Assembly (NCBI RefSeq): GCF_003576645.1
Contig: NC_044925.1
Coordinates: 22,983,386-23,047,385 of the forward strand
Reading direction: 5' to 3'
Length of the DNA: 64,000 bases
Source: Ipomoea triloba
Lineage: Eukaryota > Streptophyta > Magnoliopsida > Solanales > Convolvulaceae
Shown in pieces: positions 1 to 10,936 of the stretch (position 1 is the stretch's first letter; every line of letters starts with the position of its first letter). Made by a program: the position numbers and the translations under genes. The notes under the pieces were generated by a model. That model worked only from the letters and a program-made list of their open reading frames with translations. It did no database searches and was not told the origin of the DNA.

Positions 1-1876
1 TCCTCGTATCCTTGTACTAAGAAGATTGCTAAGCTTAATCGTCAGTTTCAGTTCTCTCCTTCTGAAACTCAGATTTCTTGCTTCGGTGACGGCGGAAATG
101 GAACTTCTGATTCTCCTGCCGGTGGGCCCGTTTTCTTTAACTCTGCGCCTCCTCTTACCGGTACACACAAACCCAACTTTCTCTTTATTTCTGCAAACAT
201 ATACTGATTTTTTTAAATTTTTTTTTAGGGCTCGTTTATAATGTAATTTGATTGAAAATTATGGTGAGTTGCAGGGGGGAGCATGGGGTGTGAGAAAGCT
301 GTAGTTTTTACGGCTTCCCAGAGGCAAGACTTTGAGAGGCAGAGTTTAATATACAAATACTTGATGGCTTCGGTTCCTGTTCCTCCTCAGCTTCTTATTC
401 CTTTACCCAAAACCCAATCCAACAGTAATATTCCTCAATTTCCCTTTTTCTTCACTTTTATTGAATTCTTGGTAAAAACAAAAACGCAAAGGGGCTTTTG
501 GGTCACACTTGTTTATCGTTTTGTGTGAAGAATCTGGGCCGGATTTGAAGTTTCCGGCCGGGTCGGATCCGGAGCCGTGGCGGTGTAGGAGAACAGATGG
601 GAAGAAATGGAGGTGTTCTAGGGATGTTTTGCCTGACCAGAAATACTGCGAGCGCCACGCTCACAAGAACAGACCCCGTTCAAGAAAGCCTGTGGAAATT
701 CAATCTCACAAAAACTCTCGTAATCACAACAACAACAACAACTACCCTGCTGTCACTGTGCCCAGTTTTCAGTTCCCGGCAACTGCCTCTTGTGATCAGA
801 ACAGGTTACTTATCATTCCTAAATCCTAAGCTCTTGTTTTCTGTTCCATATTGTGTCTGTCATGTGATAAAAAAGTGAGTTTCATAGTATAATCCGAATT
901 CCCAATCCTGTTGGGATAAGATTCGAACCTGATATCTGGTGCTATCATCCCAATTCCCAATCTTGATTGGGATAAGATTCGAACCTGATAACAGCGGTGC
1001 TGTCATCCCAATTCCCAATCCTGATTGGGATAAGATTCGAACCTGATAACAGCGGTGCTGTCATCCCAATTCCCAATCCTGATTGGATAAGATTCGAACC
1101 TGATAACAGTGGTGTTATCAGACCACTAGCTACTTGGCATAGTCTGCTTTGTTGGTATTCTTGATTGTTTATGTTGTGTGTCCAGTGTTTTGTTCTTTTG
1201 CAAATAGATGTGGCTGGACTTATGTGTGTGTGTGTGTGGTCACTGAAGGTGCAATGAATGGTTTGCCAGAGGTGGCAATACTTGCAACCAACAAAAGCAG
1301 CAATTCGTCTTGTCACCGCCACCATCAACGTTGGGATATACCATTGGCAATGCCATAAACATGAATGCATCGTCAGTGTATAGGCCAGAGCTTAATAGTA
1401 ACGAGCAAGGATTCGTGAACCCGAATCCATTTCTTGAAGGCCAGGAAGCGAGAAGTCATCATCAGGTGAATAGCGCGTTTCTTAGCCACAACATGGCGTT
1501 TCTACAAGGAAGTTTGAATGCGAATGCTGGGATAGTCCACCCGACACAGCACTTCATTGATGCTCAGTTTGCGGGACAGAAAGATGGACTAGACAACACT
1601 GATCATAGCAGTTTAAGCAGTTTAAGCTGCAAGAGTTCAGATAGGAAGTTGCCGTTTTGTTCTTTTAGGCTTTCAGTGCCCGGAGGGGGGAGGGGAAGCT
1701 ACGAAGATAACCAAGGGCTGAGCGTCGGAATGTTGAACACAGAATCTCAGAGCTCGTCCTCAATAATGCCCGGTGGACCTTTGGGTGAAGCATTGTGTCT
1801 TGGCGCTGCCTCGAATTTGGCATCGCCTCACGGGTATAGCAACAGCAGTGGTACCAGTAGCTGCAGCCTCATCTGA
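1..1876 (+). CDS. GRF: Growth-regulating factor (GRF) transcription factor, 5' partial
   Basis: Plant GRF transcription factor, a nuclear activator of cell proliferation in leaves that works with GIF co-activators; the window edge cuts its 5' end. Proposed exons are 1-160, 275-424, 531-804 and 1270-1876 (stop TGA), 396 residues of visible protein. Exon 2 encodes the QLQ domain (about residues 64-100, with [18 protein letters not shown]), the GIF-binding part. Exon 3 encodes the WRC domain (about 116-160): basic stretch [15 protein letters not shown] and a C3H zinc motif at C122, C132, C143, H146, for DNA binding and nuclear entry. The C-terminus carries the family GGPLGEAL motif (about 363-370). 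The exon 2 donor is the least certain: 425 keeps frame with the acceptor at 530, while the stronger-looking GT at 472 does not. Which GRF paralogue this is cannot be settled. Confidence 0.93.
677..697 (+). promoter_or_regulatory. miR396 target site in the GRF WRC exon
   Basis: A 21-nt site in exon 3 containing TTCAAGAAAGCCTGTGGAA and encoding RPRSRKPVE at the end of the WRC domain. This is the conserved place where miR396 binds GRF mRNAs, with the usual one-base bulge relative to the miRNA. It implies post-transcriptional repression of this gene by miR396. The match to the known site is by recognition; cleavage is not shown. Confidence 0.9.
893..1121. repeat. Four tandem copies of a 58-bp hairpin unit inside GRF intron 3
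   Basis: Units start near 893, 949, 1007 and 1065. Copies 2 and 3 are nearly identical; copy 1 is diverged and copy 4 lacks one base. Each good unit holds two short inverted repeats: TCCCAATC, two bases, GATTGGGA; and ACAGC-GGT-GCTGT. On the minus strand each unit also reads GGTTCGAATC, which resembles a tRNA B-box. The array lies inside the 465-bp intron 805-1269. Confidence 0.85.
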
Positions 1877-2480
1877 GGATGGAAGTTGTGCTCTTAATCT
1901 CATAGGGTGACTTCACTTGTTCATTGCTATATATAATCTGTGCTGGATGTTGTTGCAGATTTAAATTCTTAGGCTATGATCTTGTGAAGCATAAAATTCT
2001 GCAGATGTTATTACCTGTTTTACTCTTCTGTCTGACTATGTTGTTCACTGTCCCATAATGCTTTCATTTGTTTATTGCTATCTACATACCTTTCTCCTCA
2101 CATTGTTACCTGTGACATTTTTCTGAAATTGGAAAAAAAACTGAGAAAGTATAAATTTTGAAGTATATATCTAACTGAACATACATTCAATACTAAATCG
2201 GACTTATCATAAATTGATCAATAAAAAATCATGCAGTCGGGGTTCACCTTGTAAGATGGACCTTAATACATGTTTATTTTTACAATGGACCTTAATACAT
2301 GTTTATTTTTAGTATACTATAAGTTCATTTTTAGTGTTCTACAATATAATCAAAATAAACACATAATATATTAAAAAAGAATGTGTATTGAGGTCCGGGA
2401 TATATGGGTTCAATGTTATATGGTGGACTATGGTATAATATGGCGCAATTTCTTCTAATAAAAAAAATGGTTGTTTCTAC
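1877..2480. other. GRF 3' flank and AT-rich spacer
   Basis: The first few hundred bases should include the GRF 3' UTR; no single poly(A) signal stands out. A direct duplication near 2256-2310 repeats the phrase ATGGACCTTAATACATGTTT. No gene is seen. Confidence 0.5.
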
Positions 2481-3165
2481 TCTAATTAATAGCGTATCAC
2501 ATTAAAGATATGTATATTATCAAATGAACTTGTATAATTAAAATGATATATTAGTGTTGTTATAATGAACAACCCATTATGTGTATAAAATGAAAATGAA
2601 TAATAGAACTCATACATATATGTATATTATTAAATGAATTTATAATAGAATTAAAATGATACTTTAATATTGCTAAAATTAAAATGATACTTTAGTGTTG
2701 CTGTAATGAACATATTATATGTATAAAATGCAACTAAATTGTATGTATATTGTCAAAGGAACATGTAGTATAATTAAAATGATACTTTACTGTTGCTATG
2801 ATGAACTTATTATGTGTGTAAAATGAAACTGAATATCAAAACTCATAGATATATGTATATTGTCAAATAAATATGTGGTTAAAATGATACTTTAGTGTTT
2901 TTATAATGAACCTATTGTGTGTACAAAATGAAAATGAATAGCAGAGCTCATATAGATATGTATATTGTCAAATGAACCTGTAATGAAATTAAAATGATAT
3001 TTTAATGTTGCTACAATAAACCAATTATGTGTATAAAATGAAACTGGATAGCAGAGTTCATACAAATATGTATACTAACTAATGAACATGAAGTGTAATT
3101 AAAATGAAACTTTAACATTACTATAATGAAACTAGTGTATGTAGAAATAATGAACATTATGTAAA
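2480..3165. repeat. Degenerate tandem array, about 105-112 bp period
   Basis: About six diverged copies. The marker AATTAAAATGATACTTTA recurs near 2537, 2649, 2678 (a short extra copy), 2773, 2879, 2986 and 3097, each time followed by an ATGAAC-type segment, GTGTATAAAATGAAA and a TATGTATATTGTCAAA-type segment. No coding potential. The array ends directly beside the hAT-like element at 3175 and is related to the array at 27.2-27.8 kb. Confidence 0.75.
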
Positions 3166-3174
3166 AAAAAAAAA

Positions 3175-4304
3175 TAGGGATGACAATTTCAATTCGCCTC
3201 GCAGATATCCACTCCACATGGATCAAGTTTTTTTTTGCGTGATAGTGGGTGGTGGGGTCAAGAGTGAGTCTTTAAAAAATTAAACTTGCAGTGGGCCGGG
3301 TTGGATTAGGATTTTATTTACACCGCTTAGAACCCCACTAAACCCACCATGAATATAAACAAAGTAAGTATTAGTATGAAATTAATTATAAAATTTTCTA
3401 GAACTTTTACTAATTTTGTACTATTTTTAGTTCTAAACTAGTAAGTTTATTTATTTATTTTTTTAAAATAACAATTTAGTTATTATATTTGAATATTTCT
3501 ATTATTTTATATTTTAGTATAACTAGTAAATTTTATTTATTTTATTATGTGAAGTAATTTAAATATTAGTTTAGAATTTATTTAATAAGATAATAAGTGG
3601 GGGGTAGTCGTAGTGGATACTCGCACCCAGAAGAGTACAGTGGCGGTGGATTTTGAAAAAGTCCACTCGATGCAGGTTAAGGGTGGGGGTACATGGAAAA
3701 AGAGTTATTTCCAGCAATGGTCCTCCGACTATGTTGATTTTCCAAATTTAGTCCCCGACTTTTAATTTAGACAATTTAAGTCCCTTGACTTTCAAATTCT
3801 TTCCAATGTTGGTCCTTTTGTCAAATTTTGGTTAATTTGAGGTCAAATGAAGGGGTAGAATTGTCCGTTCACATGTATAGTGTATTATTACTCGTATTTC
3901 TCATGTCATATACGCTATATATATGAATATAATATTAGTTGAAGAGACTTCGACTGAGATTATATGACTTCGATTGAGACTTTCACTGAGGTTATATTCA
4001 TATATATAGCGTATAAGACATGAGAAATACGAGTAATAATACACTAAACATGTGAATGGACAATTTTACCCCTTCATTTGACCTCAACCTAACCAAAATT
4101 TGACGAAAGGACCAACATTGGAAAGAATTTGAAAGTCAAGGAACTTAAATTGTCCAAATTAAAAGTCGGGGACTAATTTTGGAAAATCAACATAGTCAGA
4201 GGACCATTGCTGGAATTAATTCTGGAAAAAATATAAGATGAGTAGGGTGATGAATGATTGAATGTAGCCCTCCCTGACCGATTCCCAACTCATTGTCATC
4301 CCTA
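3175..4304. mobile_element. Non-autonomous hAT-like element carrying a nested insertion
   Basis: The ends are inverted: TAGGGATGACAATTTCAATTC at the left, and reading inward from the right TAGGGATGACAATGAGTTGG. The subterminal DNA is rich in G and C (GTGGGTGGTGGGGTC and similar near 3245-3300 and 3600-3690), as in many plant hAT-type MITEs. The expected 8-bp target duplication is not clean: oligo-A at the left and ATAAAAAT at the right. No transposase frame is present. A second, foldback element sits inside at about 3703-4222. Confidence 0.7.
3703..4222. mobile_element. Long-inverted-repeat MITE nested in the hAT-like element
   Basis: Two arms of about 200-250 bp are near-perfect reverse complements; the outer parts read TTCCAGCAATGGTCCTC, with shared TTTAGTCCCCGACTTTTAATTT-type text in both arms. 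The direct repeat TGGAAAAA at 3694-3701 and 4223-4230 fits an 8-9 bp target duplication, so a Mutator-like or hAT-like foldback is likely. It has no coding capacity. The centre includes a short GA-rich spacer around 3940-3990. Confidence 0.75.
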
Positions 4305-6211
4305 ATAAAAATAATATACATTTACACATTCAAATAATGTACTTTATATATGATCTACATAGTTGTATGGACCATGACCCTAGGATTGAAAATTTGCCAT
4401 ATGGGTTGAACATGGCCAGTTTAGGCCTTTGAAGGCTACACATTATAACTTAATTACAGTCGGGCTCAATATCATTCAAAGTAAGCCCACACTGGTTAAT
4501 ATAATCAAGATATTGGGTGGTTGTTTCAGCAAGAATTAAGAAGTAATTAACCATGTAACAAACAGGTAAGCCCATTCACTGTTTGAATATTAATTAACGG
4601 TATTCTTAAAAGTAAGTTAAGTAACTTTTAAACTTATAAAGAAAATCCAAATAAGAGATAGGAGATGAGAATGCTACATTCTGCTTTAATAAATGGAGTA
4701 CATTTTAATATTTATCGGCTTATAGCTTGATGTAATATTATTCAAATGATTATTTTATTTAATTACTATCGCATTTTATTTTTAAAGAGTTAATTCTATT
4801 TTTTTTTCTAAATTTATAGGTTACAATTCACTTTTAATCTTTTTATTATAACGTCTTCATTTAGTCATATATAATATTATTGTGAGATAATTATTTTGTC
4901 TCTTGTCAACAAAATCGTTGAAATGTCATTAAATTTAAGAAGAAAAATATTAATATTTTTGTATTCATATTTATATATCGGAGTATTGAATAGATAATAT
5001 GCACTAAGATTATCCAATTGGACCGGATAAAGAAGTCATGCGTAAGGTTACGTCCTGGACTGGGAACAGTTTGGATAAGGATAAATTGCAATATAAATCC
5101 TCTTCTTCTCATTTCCAGTTTAATTATTAAATATTTGAAAATAGAAATAAAGAAGTACAATTACAATTTTCGCCATAAAATTTATTAGTCAATTTTACGT
5201 ACTACAAAATTTGTAATCTAAAACCATAAGTCTGAGATTTTATGATTGAAAAAAAGATTTTTTGAGAAAACTTAGGAGAGTTTTCGACGTCAATGCTTAC
5301 GGAGTAATTTTGAGAGCTACTATGTCGTCGTTCTAGGATATGATTAGTATTGACATATGTGTTTATGTTAGTTCTTTGGTTTGCTTGAAACTTGTCCAGT
5401 AGTGGGGTGGGTGGGTCATCTTCAACAAGTTATGATGTCAGTTTTATTCTTCATTGTATGATTGAGTTTAATTTTGTTTTTTGGATTCTTCGTAGAATAC
5501 ATCGTGAGTTAGGATCAGAATTCAAAATACATTCTTCATCAATCGGTTGTCTGAAGTTGCTTGTATTTGGTGTAATAGCATACATTGCTCCTCTTGTGTT
5601 GGGTAAAATTGGTAATCATAGTTTTTGTTAAGCGATTTTTATGGACGGTCATGTGAAACAAAATTTGAATCGTGTGACAACATACTTTCTTTAAATTTTT
5701 ATTCCCTATCAATTCAAACTCTTTCAAAAAAACAAAGATTTGTATATATATTAATGCAAATTTATATTCCTTTCCAACTTCATTGGTATACTTTAAAGAT
5801 TAATTTTTTATTTATCCATTATCCATTTTATGTGTACAATATATCAAGTATTTTTTTCCTCTTACTTAGAAAAATCAAACTCATTTGGACCCGACTCAAA
5901 TCAGGAGTGGACCTCACATATATTTCTACTACAAAATGACCACTCAAAATGTCAATTTTGCTGATATTTCCAACAAATGCAAGTATGATTGGATTGTGTA
6001 TTGCTATTACATATGATACTTGTTTTCAATGTTGTAAGTTACAATTCAAGAAGCTCTTAATTTGTAAATTTATATGGTCTTACCAAAGGGACATATAAGA
6101 AGAGTGCAACACTGCAGAGTATAGGGTATACCTTTCAAAATTGTAAATATTAATGTTTTATATGCAAAACCAAAATTTAGAAGGCAAAAAAGTAATAAGG
6201 CCACATAGTTG
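4305..6211. other. AT-rich intergenic DNA, no gene seen
   Basis: Short open frames occur (for example 5392-5631 +, 79 codons) but have no family signature, biased composition or splice context. No tRNA, rRNA or clear element ends were recognised. Confidence 0.6.
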
Positions 6212-6219
6212 ATAGAAAG

Positions 6220-6592
6220 TAGGGCTGTCAAAATGGGCAAAAGCTTGCGGGCGGGCCCGCACCTGCCCCGCGGTGGGGCGGGTTAGGTTCATGAAAAAAT
6301 AGGCCCACGAAAATGCGGGCCTAACGGGGCGGGCTAGATTCGACCCGTGAACCGTGCGGGTTGCGAGCCGGCTCGCAAGCCGAATAATTAAAAAATTAAA
6401 AAAATATATATTTATTGAAAATATTGTTGATCATACACTTTAATTTCTATTTTACTCAATTTTGTTGAAAATTATTAAGCAAAGAAGCACTAACTACATC
6501 CATATAGTCATGTGAAAATATGCAAGTATAGTTATATGGCACTTTGCCAATTGGTAGTAATGTAGTATACTTATTTGTTGTGTAATTGTTAC

Positions 6593-6656
<64 letters not shown>

Positions 6657-6962
6657 TTATTTATTTATTTATTTATTTATTGATATGTGAATATGTTATG
6701 GATTGATGTATGTAATGATTAATAAATTGATATGGAATTATAAACTTTGAATATTAATATTTTTAATTTGTTTTAATGTTTTCAATTTAAAAACTTTGAA
6801 AGTTGAATTTTAAAGGTGGATTGGAAATTACCAATGCTAGTATTTGTAGACTTTATTTAAATTTTGTTAACTTTGAAGTTAAAAAAAAAAAAAAAAAAAA
6901 GCCTAACGGTCCTGGCCCGCTAAGCACGCAGCGGGACAGGTCGGCCCGCTTTGACCGCCCTA
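6220..6962. mobile_element. Non-autonomous hAT element with perfect 8-bp target duplication
   Basis: The left end reads TAGGGCTGTCAAAATGGGC and the right end, read inward, TAGGGCGGTCAAAGCGGGC. Both are flanked by ATAGAAAG (6212-6219 and 6963-6970). An 8-bp duplication with TAGGG termini fits the hAT superfamily. Subterminal regions are GC-rich (6240-6375 and 6901-6960); the middle is AT-rich, with (AT)n at 6596-6651 followed by (TTTA)n to 6680. Length is 743 bp and no transposase is present. Confidence 0.9.
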
Positions 6963-7083
6963 ATAGAAAGTCCTTTGTGCACTATGGTATTTTGTTATTA
7001 AAGACACTATCAAGTTTTTCTTTTGATAAGAACACTCTTTCTTGTTCAAGTTACGTTCTCTCCTTCCCCAAATCTTAATCTAG

Positions 7084-7481
7084 TTAAGGCTTCACCATGG
7101 GCAGAAAGAAACTTATGCCAATCCCACTCAGGCTAAGCAAGCATATTTTAAAAGAACAAAAAAAAAAAAAAGGAGTTAATATCAGCTAGAGTCATTCAAC
7201 TATTGTGATTTATTTTGAAATGTCCTCTATTTAATTTTTTACTTAATTTAGTTTGCTAACTACTAAAACGTTACTATGTTACGTTTACCGTTAGTTGTCC
7301 GTCAAATTCAAGAACAAAGTCATCTTTTCAAGCATTAGCACATTGAATCAGTTATGTAAAGGTCGTCCATCGATCTTGATGAACAACTTCAGTTAATGCA
7401 CAAAAACCTTTATGAGCTACAACAAGATTGTTCATCGATCTGGAGAACCTCAAATGTATTAACTATCTACACTATTGACAT

Positions 7482-7530
<49 letters not shown>

Positions 7531-7715
7531 TGTTCTTTAAACCCCATGAATTTATTGATATTTTTTTCTCATGCAGCACCAGAATTTGATGTTTCAAAAA
7601 TTGAGACTCTTTTCTCTGCCATAGTCTCAGAGTCAGATAAAGGTGACAAATTTGGAGGGCGACGAAAGTCTCTTACAATTTAGATCCAAGCCTGACATTC
7701 ATTTGATAATATAAT
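7084..7715 (+). pseudogene. Broken formin (FH2 domain) gene fragment
   Basis: From 7577, right after a good acceptor (TCATGCAG at 7569-7576), the DNA reads APEFDVSKIETLFSA and then FGGRRKSL, which I recognise as an N-terminal FH2 exon of plant formins (group II-like). A few bases later, in another frame, it reads SKPDIHLI, matching the family's next conserved phrase, so there is a frameshift and the TAG at 7681-7683 is premature. Upstream, 7084-7111 reads VKASPWAE, a likely remnant of the preceding exon. The retained intron, with (TA)n at about 7488-7526, shows a genomic rather than retrocopied fragment. The rest of the gene is absent. Confidence 0.65.
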
Positions 7716-9014
7716 ACGATACAAGTACATACATAAGTAAAAAAAAAAATGTTAACTCATTTGTTGAAAGAATGGGTGGTTCTGTTTCCTTATTATATCC
7801 ATTTGTGTAGTCGTGTGGTTCATTGTGGTTTACAATCCTTTTTCTTGGGCAGTTTTGCCCCTTTTTGGTGAACATGTTTTTAACTGTATCCCTCTATGAG
7901 ATTTCTTAAGTGGCATTACCTCTCCTTAAAACATGCTTGCACACAGAGCTCTTTTCACATGTTTAAACTATTTGGGGTGTCTTTGATTGGGGCTTTTGCA
8001 TCCTACTTGTCCTACTATGTGTTTTAATACTCATTACCATGTTTATTTGTTTACTTTTGTTATCCTACTATTGAAAACAAGGTCCATAGTTGTTCAAATA
8101 CACTAAAATCTTGTAATCTAACGATATAAATTATAAATAAAAATTGACAGAATCGCTAAATTATTAAAAAATAGCAACCTAAGACCAGAAATTAAAGAAG
8201 GAAAATGTAGAAAAATGTGTTTAAGGAAAGCTAGCTAGCATGCACCTAAAGAAAGAGCAGAGCAGAGTACTAAAGATAGAGTGGAAGAAGGGAAGAATTG
8301 AATTGAAGTGTCAAATCATAGTTAGTTATCGGGAAAGATCAGAGAAGAGTAGATCAGAGGTGAAGTGTTGGGATCAGTGGGATACATGATAATAGAGAGA
8401 TTAAAGGGTGAAAAGGGTAAGACATCAAATCAATATAATGTTTTAATTAGATGAGATGGGAAATTACAGATGAGTTAATGGGGCTAATTCTCCACCACTG
8501 CCATGATTAAAGGCATAGAAAAGGAATTGAATTGGTTTCAACGGATAGAGAAGCAATGTGGTCACTCAATCCATGTCTTTAACGTTAAAACGACCACATC
8601 AAGGCTGGTGTGCTCTTTGGGAATCATGAATCCTCACTGTACCTAATTAAGTGTCGGAATTGTGATCATTATGTACATTAATAATCTTTCTGTGCTGTAG
8701 AATAATCTGTCGGTTAAACCCTTTTATTTTATTTTATTTTTTTAAAAATTTTATAGAACTTATGTTTCGTCTCTGGTGGAGTGGTGGCTGTAGACATGTT
8801 CATTCTTGTCTGCGTTACATTGAGTTGTGACTATGGTTGCAATTGACAGGGAAATTTCTTGCATTGTGGACTTGGATTCAAAACAATATTCAGATTATGT
8901 GCTTGCGGTTAATATATTATGTGTCTATCATTAATAAATTATGTTTCTGCACTTAACATATTATGTACCTTAAATTTATTAATAACTGCCTAATCTGTTA
9001 ACTGAAAATACATA
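7716..9014. other. AT-rich spacer after the formin fragment
   Basis: No supported gene. Includes a purine-rich stretch at 8200-8420 and unique-looking AT-rich DNA. Confidence 0.5.
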
Positions 9015-9245
9015 GAGTGTTTGGTAAATAGTTGTTAGTTGATTGAATTAGTAGGTTTGACTAGTAGATATCATTAGATGATTATAGAAAGATGTTTGGT
9101 AAATTAGCAGTTAGTTGATATTTTATTACATGCAAAATGACTTTCTCAAAAAGTTGATCGAAAAAACTACTTTGGGCAGCTTTCTGAATTTTAGCGTTTT
9201 GGAATAATAAAATGTTACAAAAAAAAACTAATTAATCAAACACTC
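9015..9245. mobile_element. Tourist/Harbinger-like MITE
   Basis: 231 bp with inverted ends GAGTGTTTGGTAAATAGTTG and, inward from the right, GAGTGTTTGATTAATTAG, flanked by ATA on both sides (9012-9014, 9246-9248). The 3-bp duplication and the GTGTTTGG-type end suggest PIF/Harbinger. The internal DNA repeats TTTGGTAAATTAGCAGTTAG. No coding capacity. Confidence 0.65.
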
Positions 9246-9369
9246 ATATTGGGTTCAAATGAAAATGTAACACTCATGTAAAAATGAGGATCAATCACAG
9301 TTGATTATTAGAGTTCATTAATAATTAAAAGAAAAAGAAAAATAAGGGTGAGATTTAGACATTTCAGCT

Positions 9370-9693
9370 GCTCTTGTAGCATCTATCCAGGTGAAAGCCT
9401 TTCCAGATGAATGACTAGCCTCTAGAAGAAACACATACAACAACTTCATTCTTGTGTATTTCCTCCTGAATATATATCATAGTACGAACAACTATTGGAT
9501 CCCAAGTTCCATCCTGAACAACGATTGACAATGTGTAAAAAGACTCTCTGTGATTTTTTATTTTTGCTTTTAGGTCTCTATGTAAAAATGACTGTGTTTC
9601 ATTGTTTTTCTTATCATCACCATATTTGTCAAAGTTAGATTCTTTGACATCCAATCGGATGGATATCTTGGATGGGGTTGGGCCATTCAACAA
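9370..9693 (-). other. Possible degenerate coding fragment, function unknown
   Basis: A minus-strand frame of about 92 codons contains HRESFYTLSIVVQDGTWDP and then, after a stop and a frame change, ASHSSGKAFTWIDATRAAE. Composition is protein-like on both sides of the break, which suggests an old coding exon with a frameshift. I do not recognise the family; it may be chance. Confidence 0.2.
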
Positions 9694-10936
9694 TCATAGA
9701 ACTTTTAGTATAGATTTATTTTTAGTATACAAAAAATTGTATATATAGTACATTAAAAATAAAACATTCAATATATTAATGTGTATCATAGTTTACAATA
9801 TAATTTTCATGTACAACTTTATTTTTTTTTTATATTTGCGTTATAATCAGCGTCACTACACGTTTTGATGACAGGACGCAGAACTCGTGCCTTCAAGCAA
9901 CTGTTCAACAATTTTTTATTTTTTATTTTTAAAAAAACATAAAGAAAAGTCAAGGTGTCCACCCTAACACGACATTCATTGGGCAGTGTTAGTGCGCGCA
10001 ACGCACATTAATGGTGAGTTTTATTTATTATTTTTTAAATTAAAATCTTCAGAAAATGCAAATCTGCAGGCACCAAACACAGGTTTTTAGTTTCTTTTCT
10101 CCCTCGTATATTCTTTCACCTTTCCATCACAAAATATCTTACCAAAAAAAAAAAAGAAAAGAAAAAAAAACTCAATTTTTATAATCAATGGGTATACTCT
10201 TAGTCCAAAAGATTTCAAAAATAATTATAAACTATCCTTTTTCCTTTACAAATTAACTATTATATAATTTTTTAATATATAATTAATAAAAACAGAATAT
10301 GAACACACAATTATCACGGGTGCGCTATTTTCATAGGATCTCCAACACAACAAGTACCTTGCTGACCTAAATTTCGTAAAGTTGGTTATCTTTTTCGCTG
10401 TTAGCACTACTATCACTTTCATCAGCTACTTAAGTTTTGGTGATCATCACCTACCAAATCATGAATCCCATTTATTTTTTTTGGTTTTTTTCAATTGTCT
10501 TCTTATCCCCTTGGGTCCCAACCCCAACAAAATGGTATCTTTGCACTTTTAGCATGTGTTCTTCAACAAACATACATATATATATTTCATCCATCACCTA
10601 AAATCATACAAAATAATGCATACAATCTAGTCGACATGCATGTTACATAGGACGATTGTATTCATAGGAATCATATGTGTGTATATATATATATACTTTA
10701 ATAATAATAATAATGATAGAATTCAGAGACATCATTATGATGATAAGATTGCCTCCTAATTAAACAAAGATTTTCAATTTATTTGTAAAGTATGATTCCT
10801 ATGATACTCGTAATCATATGTTATTTGACTACTAAAGCTACGTATTTTTTTTTTGTTTTTATTATTATTATTCATTGTTTTGGTAATAATAATAATACTA
10901 GGATATTTTTTTGAACGTCTTACGTAGCTAGTATAG
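9694..10936. other. AT-rich DNA downstream of the NAC gene
   Basis: The right-hand part should contain the NAC 3' UTR on the minus strand. Microsatellite-like ATT/TAA runs occur near 10700-10720 and 10860-10900. No other gene seen. Confidence 0.5.

Noticed and set aside
471..530. Alternative GRF exon 2 donor at 472
   Set aside because: It leaves the QLQ and WRC exons out of frame with the acceptor at 530; the donor at 425 restores the frame.
945..1370. 141-codon minus-strand frame over the GRF intron
   Set aside because: It is produced by the stop-free 58-bp repeats and overlaps a spliced exon; no independent support.
6801..7078. 91-codon frame ending before the formin fragment
   Set aside because: It runs through the hAT end and a poly(A) tract; no protein signature.
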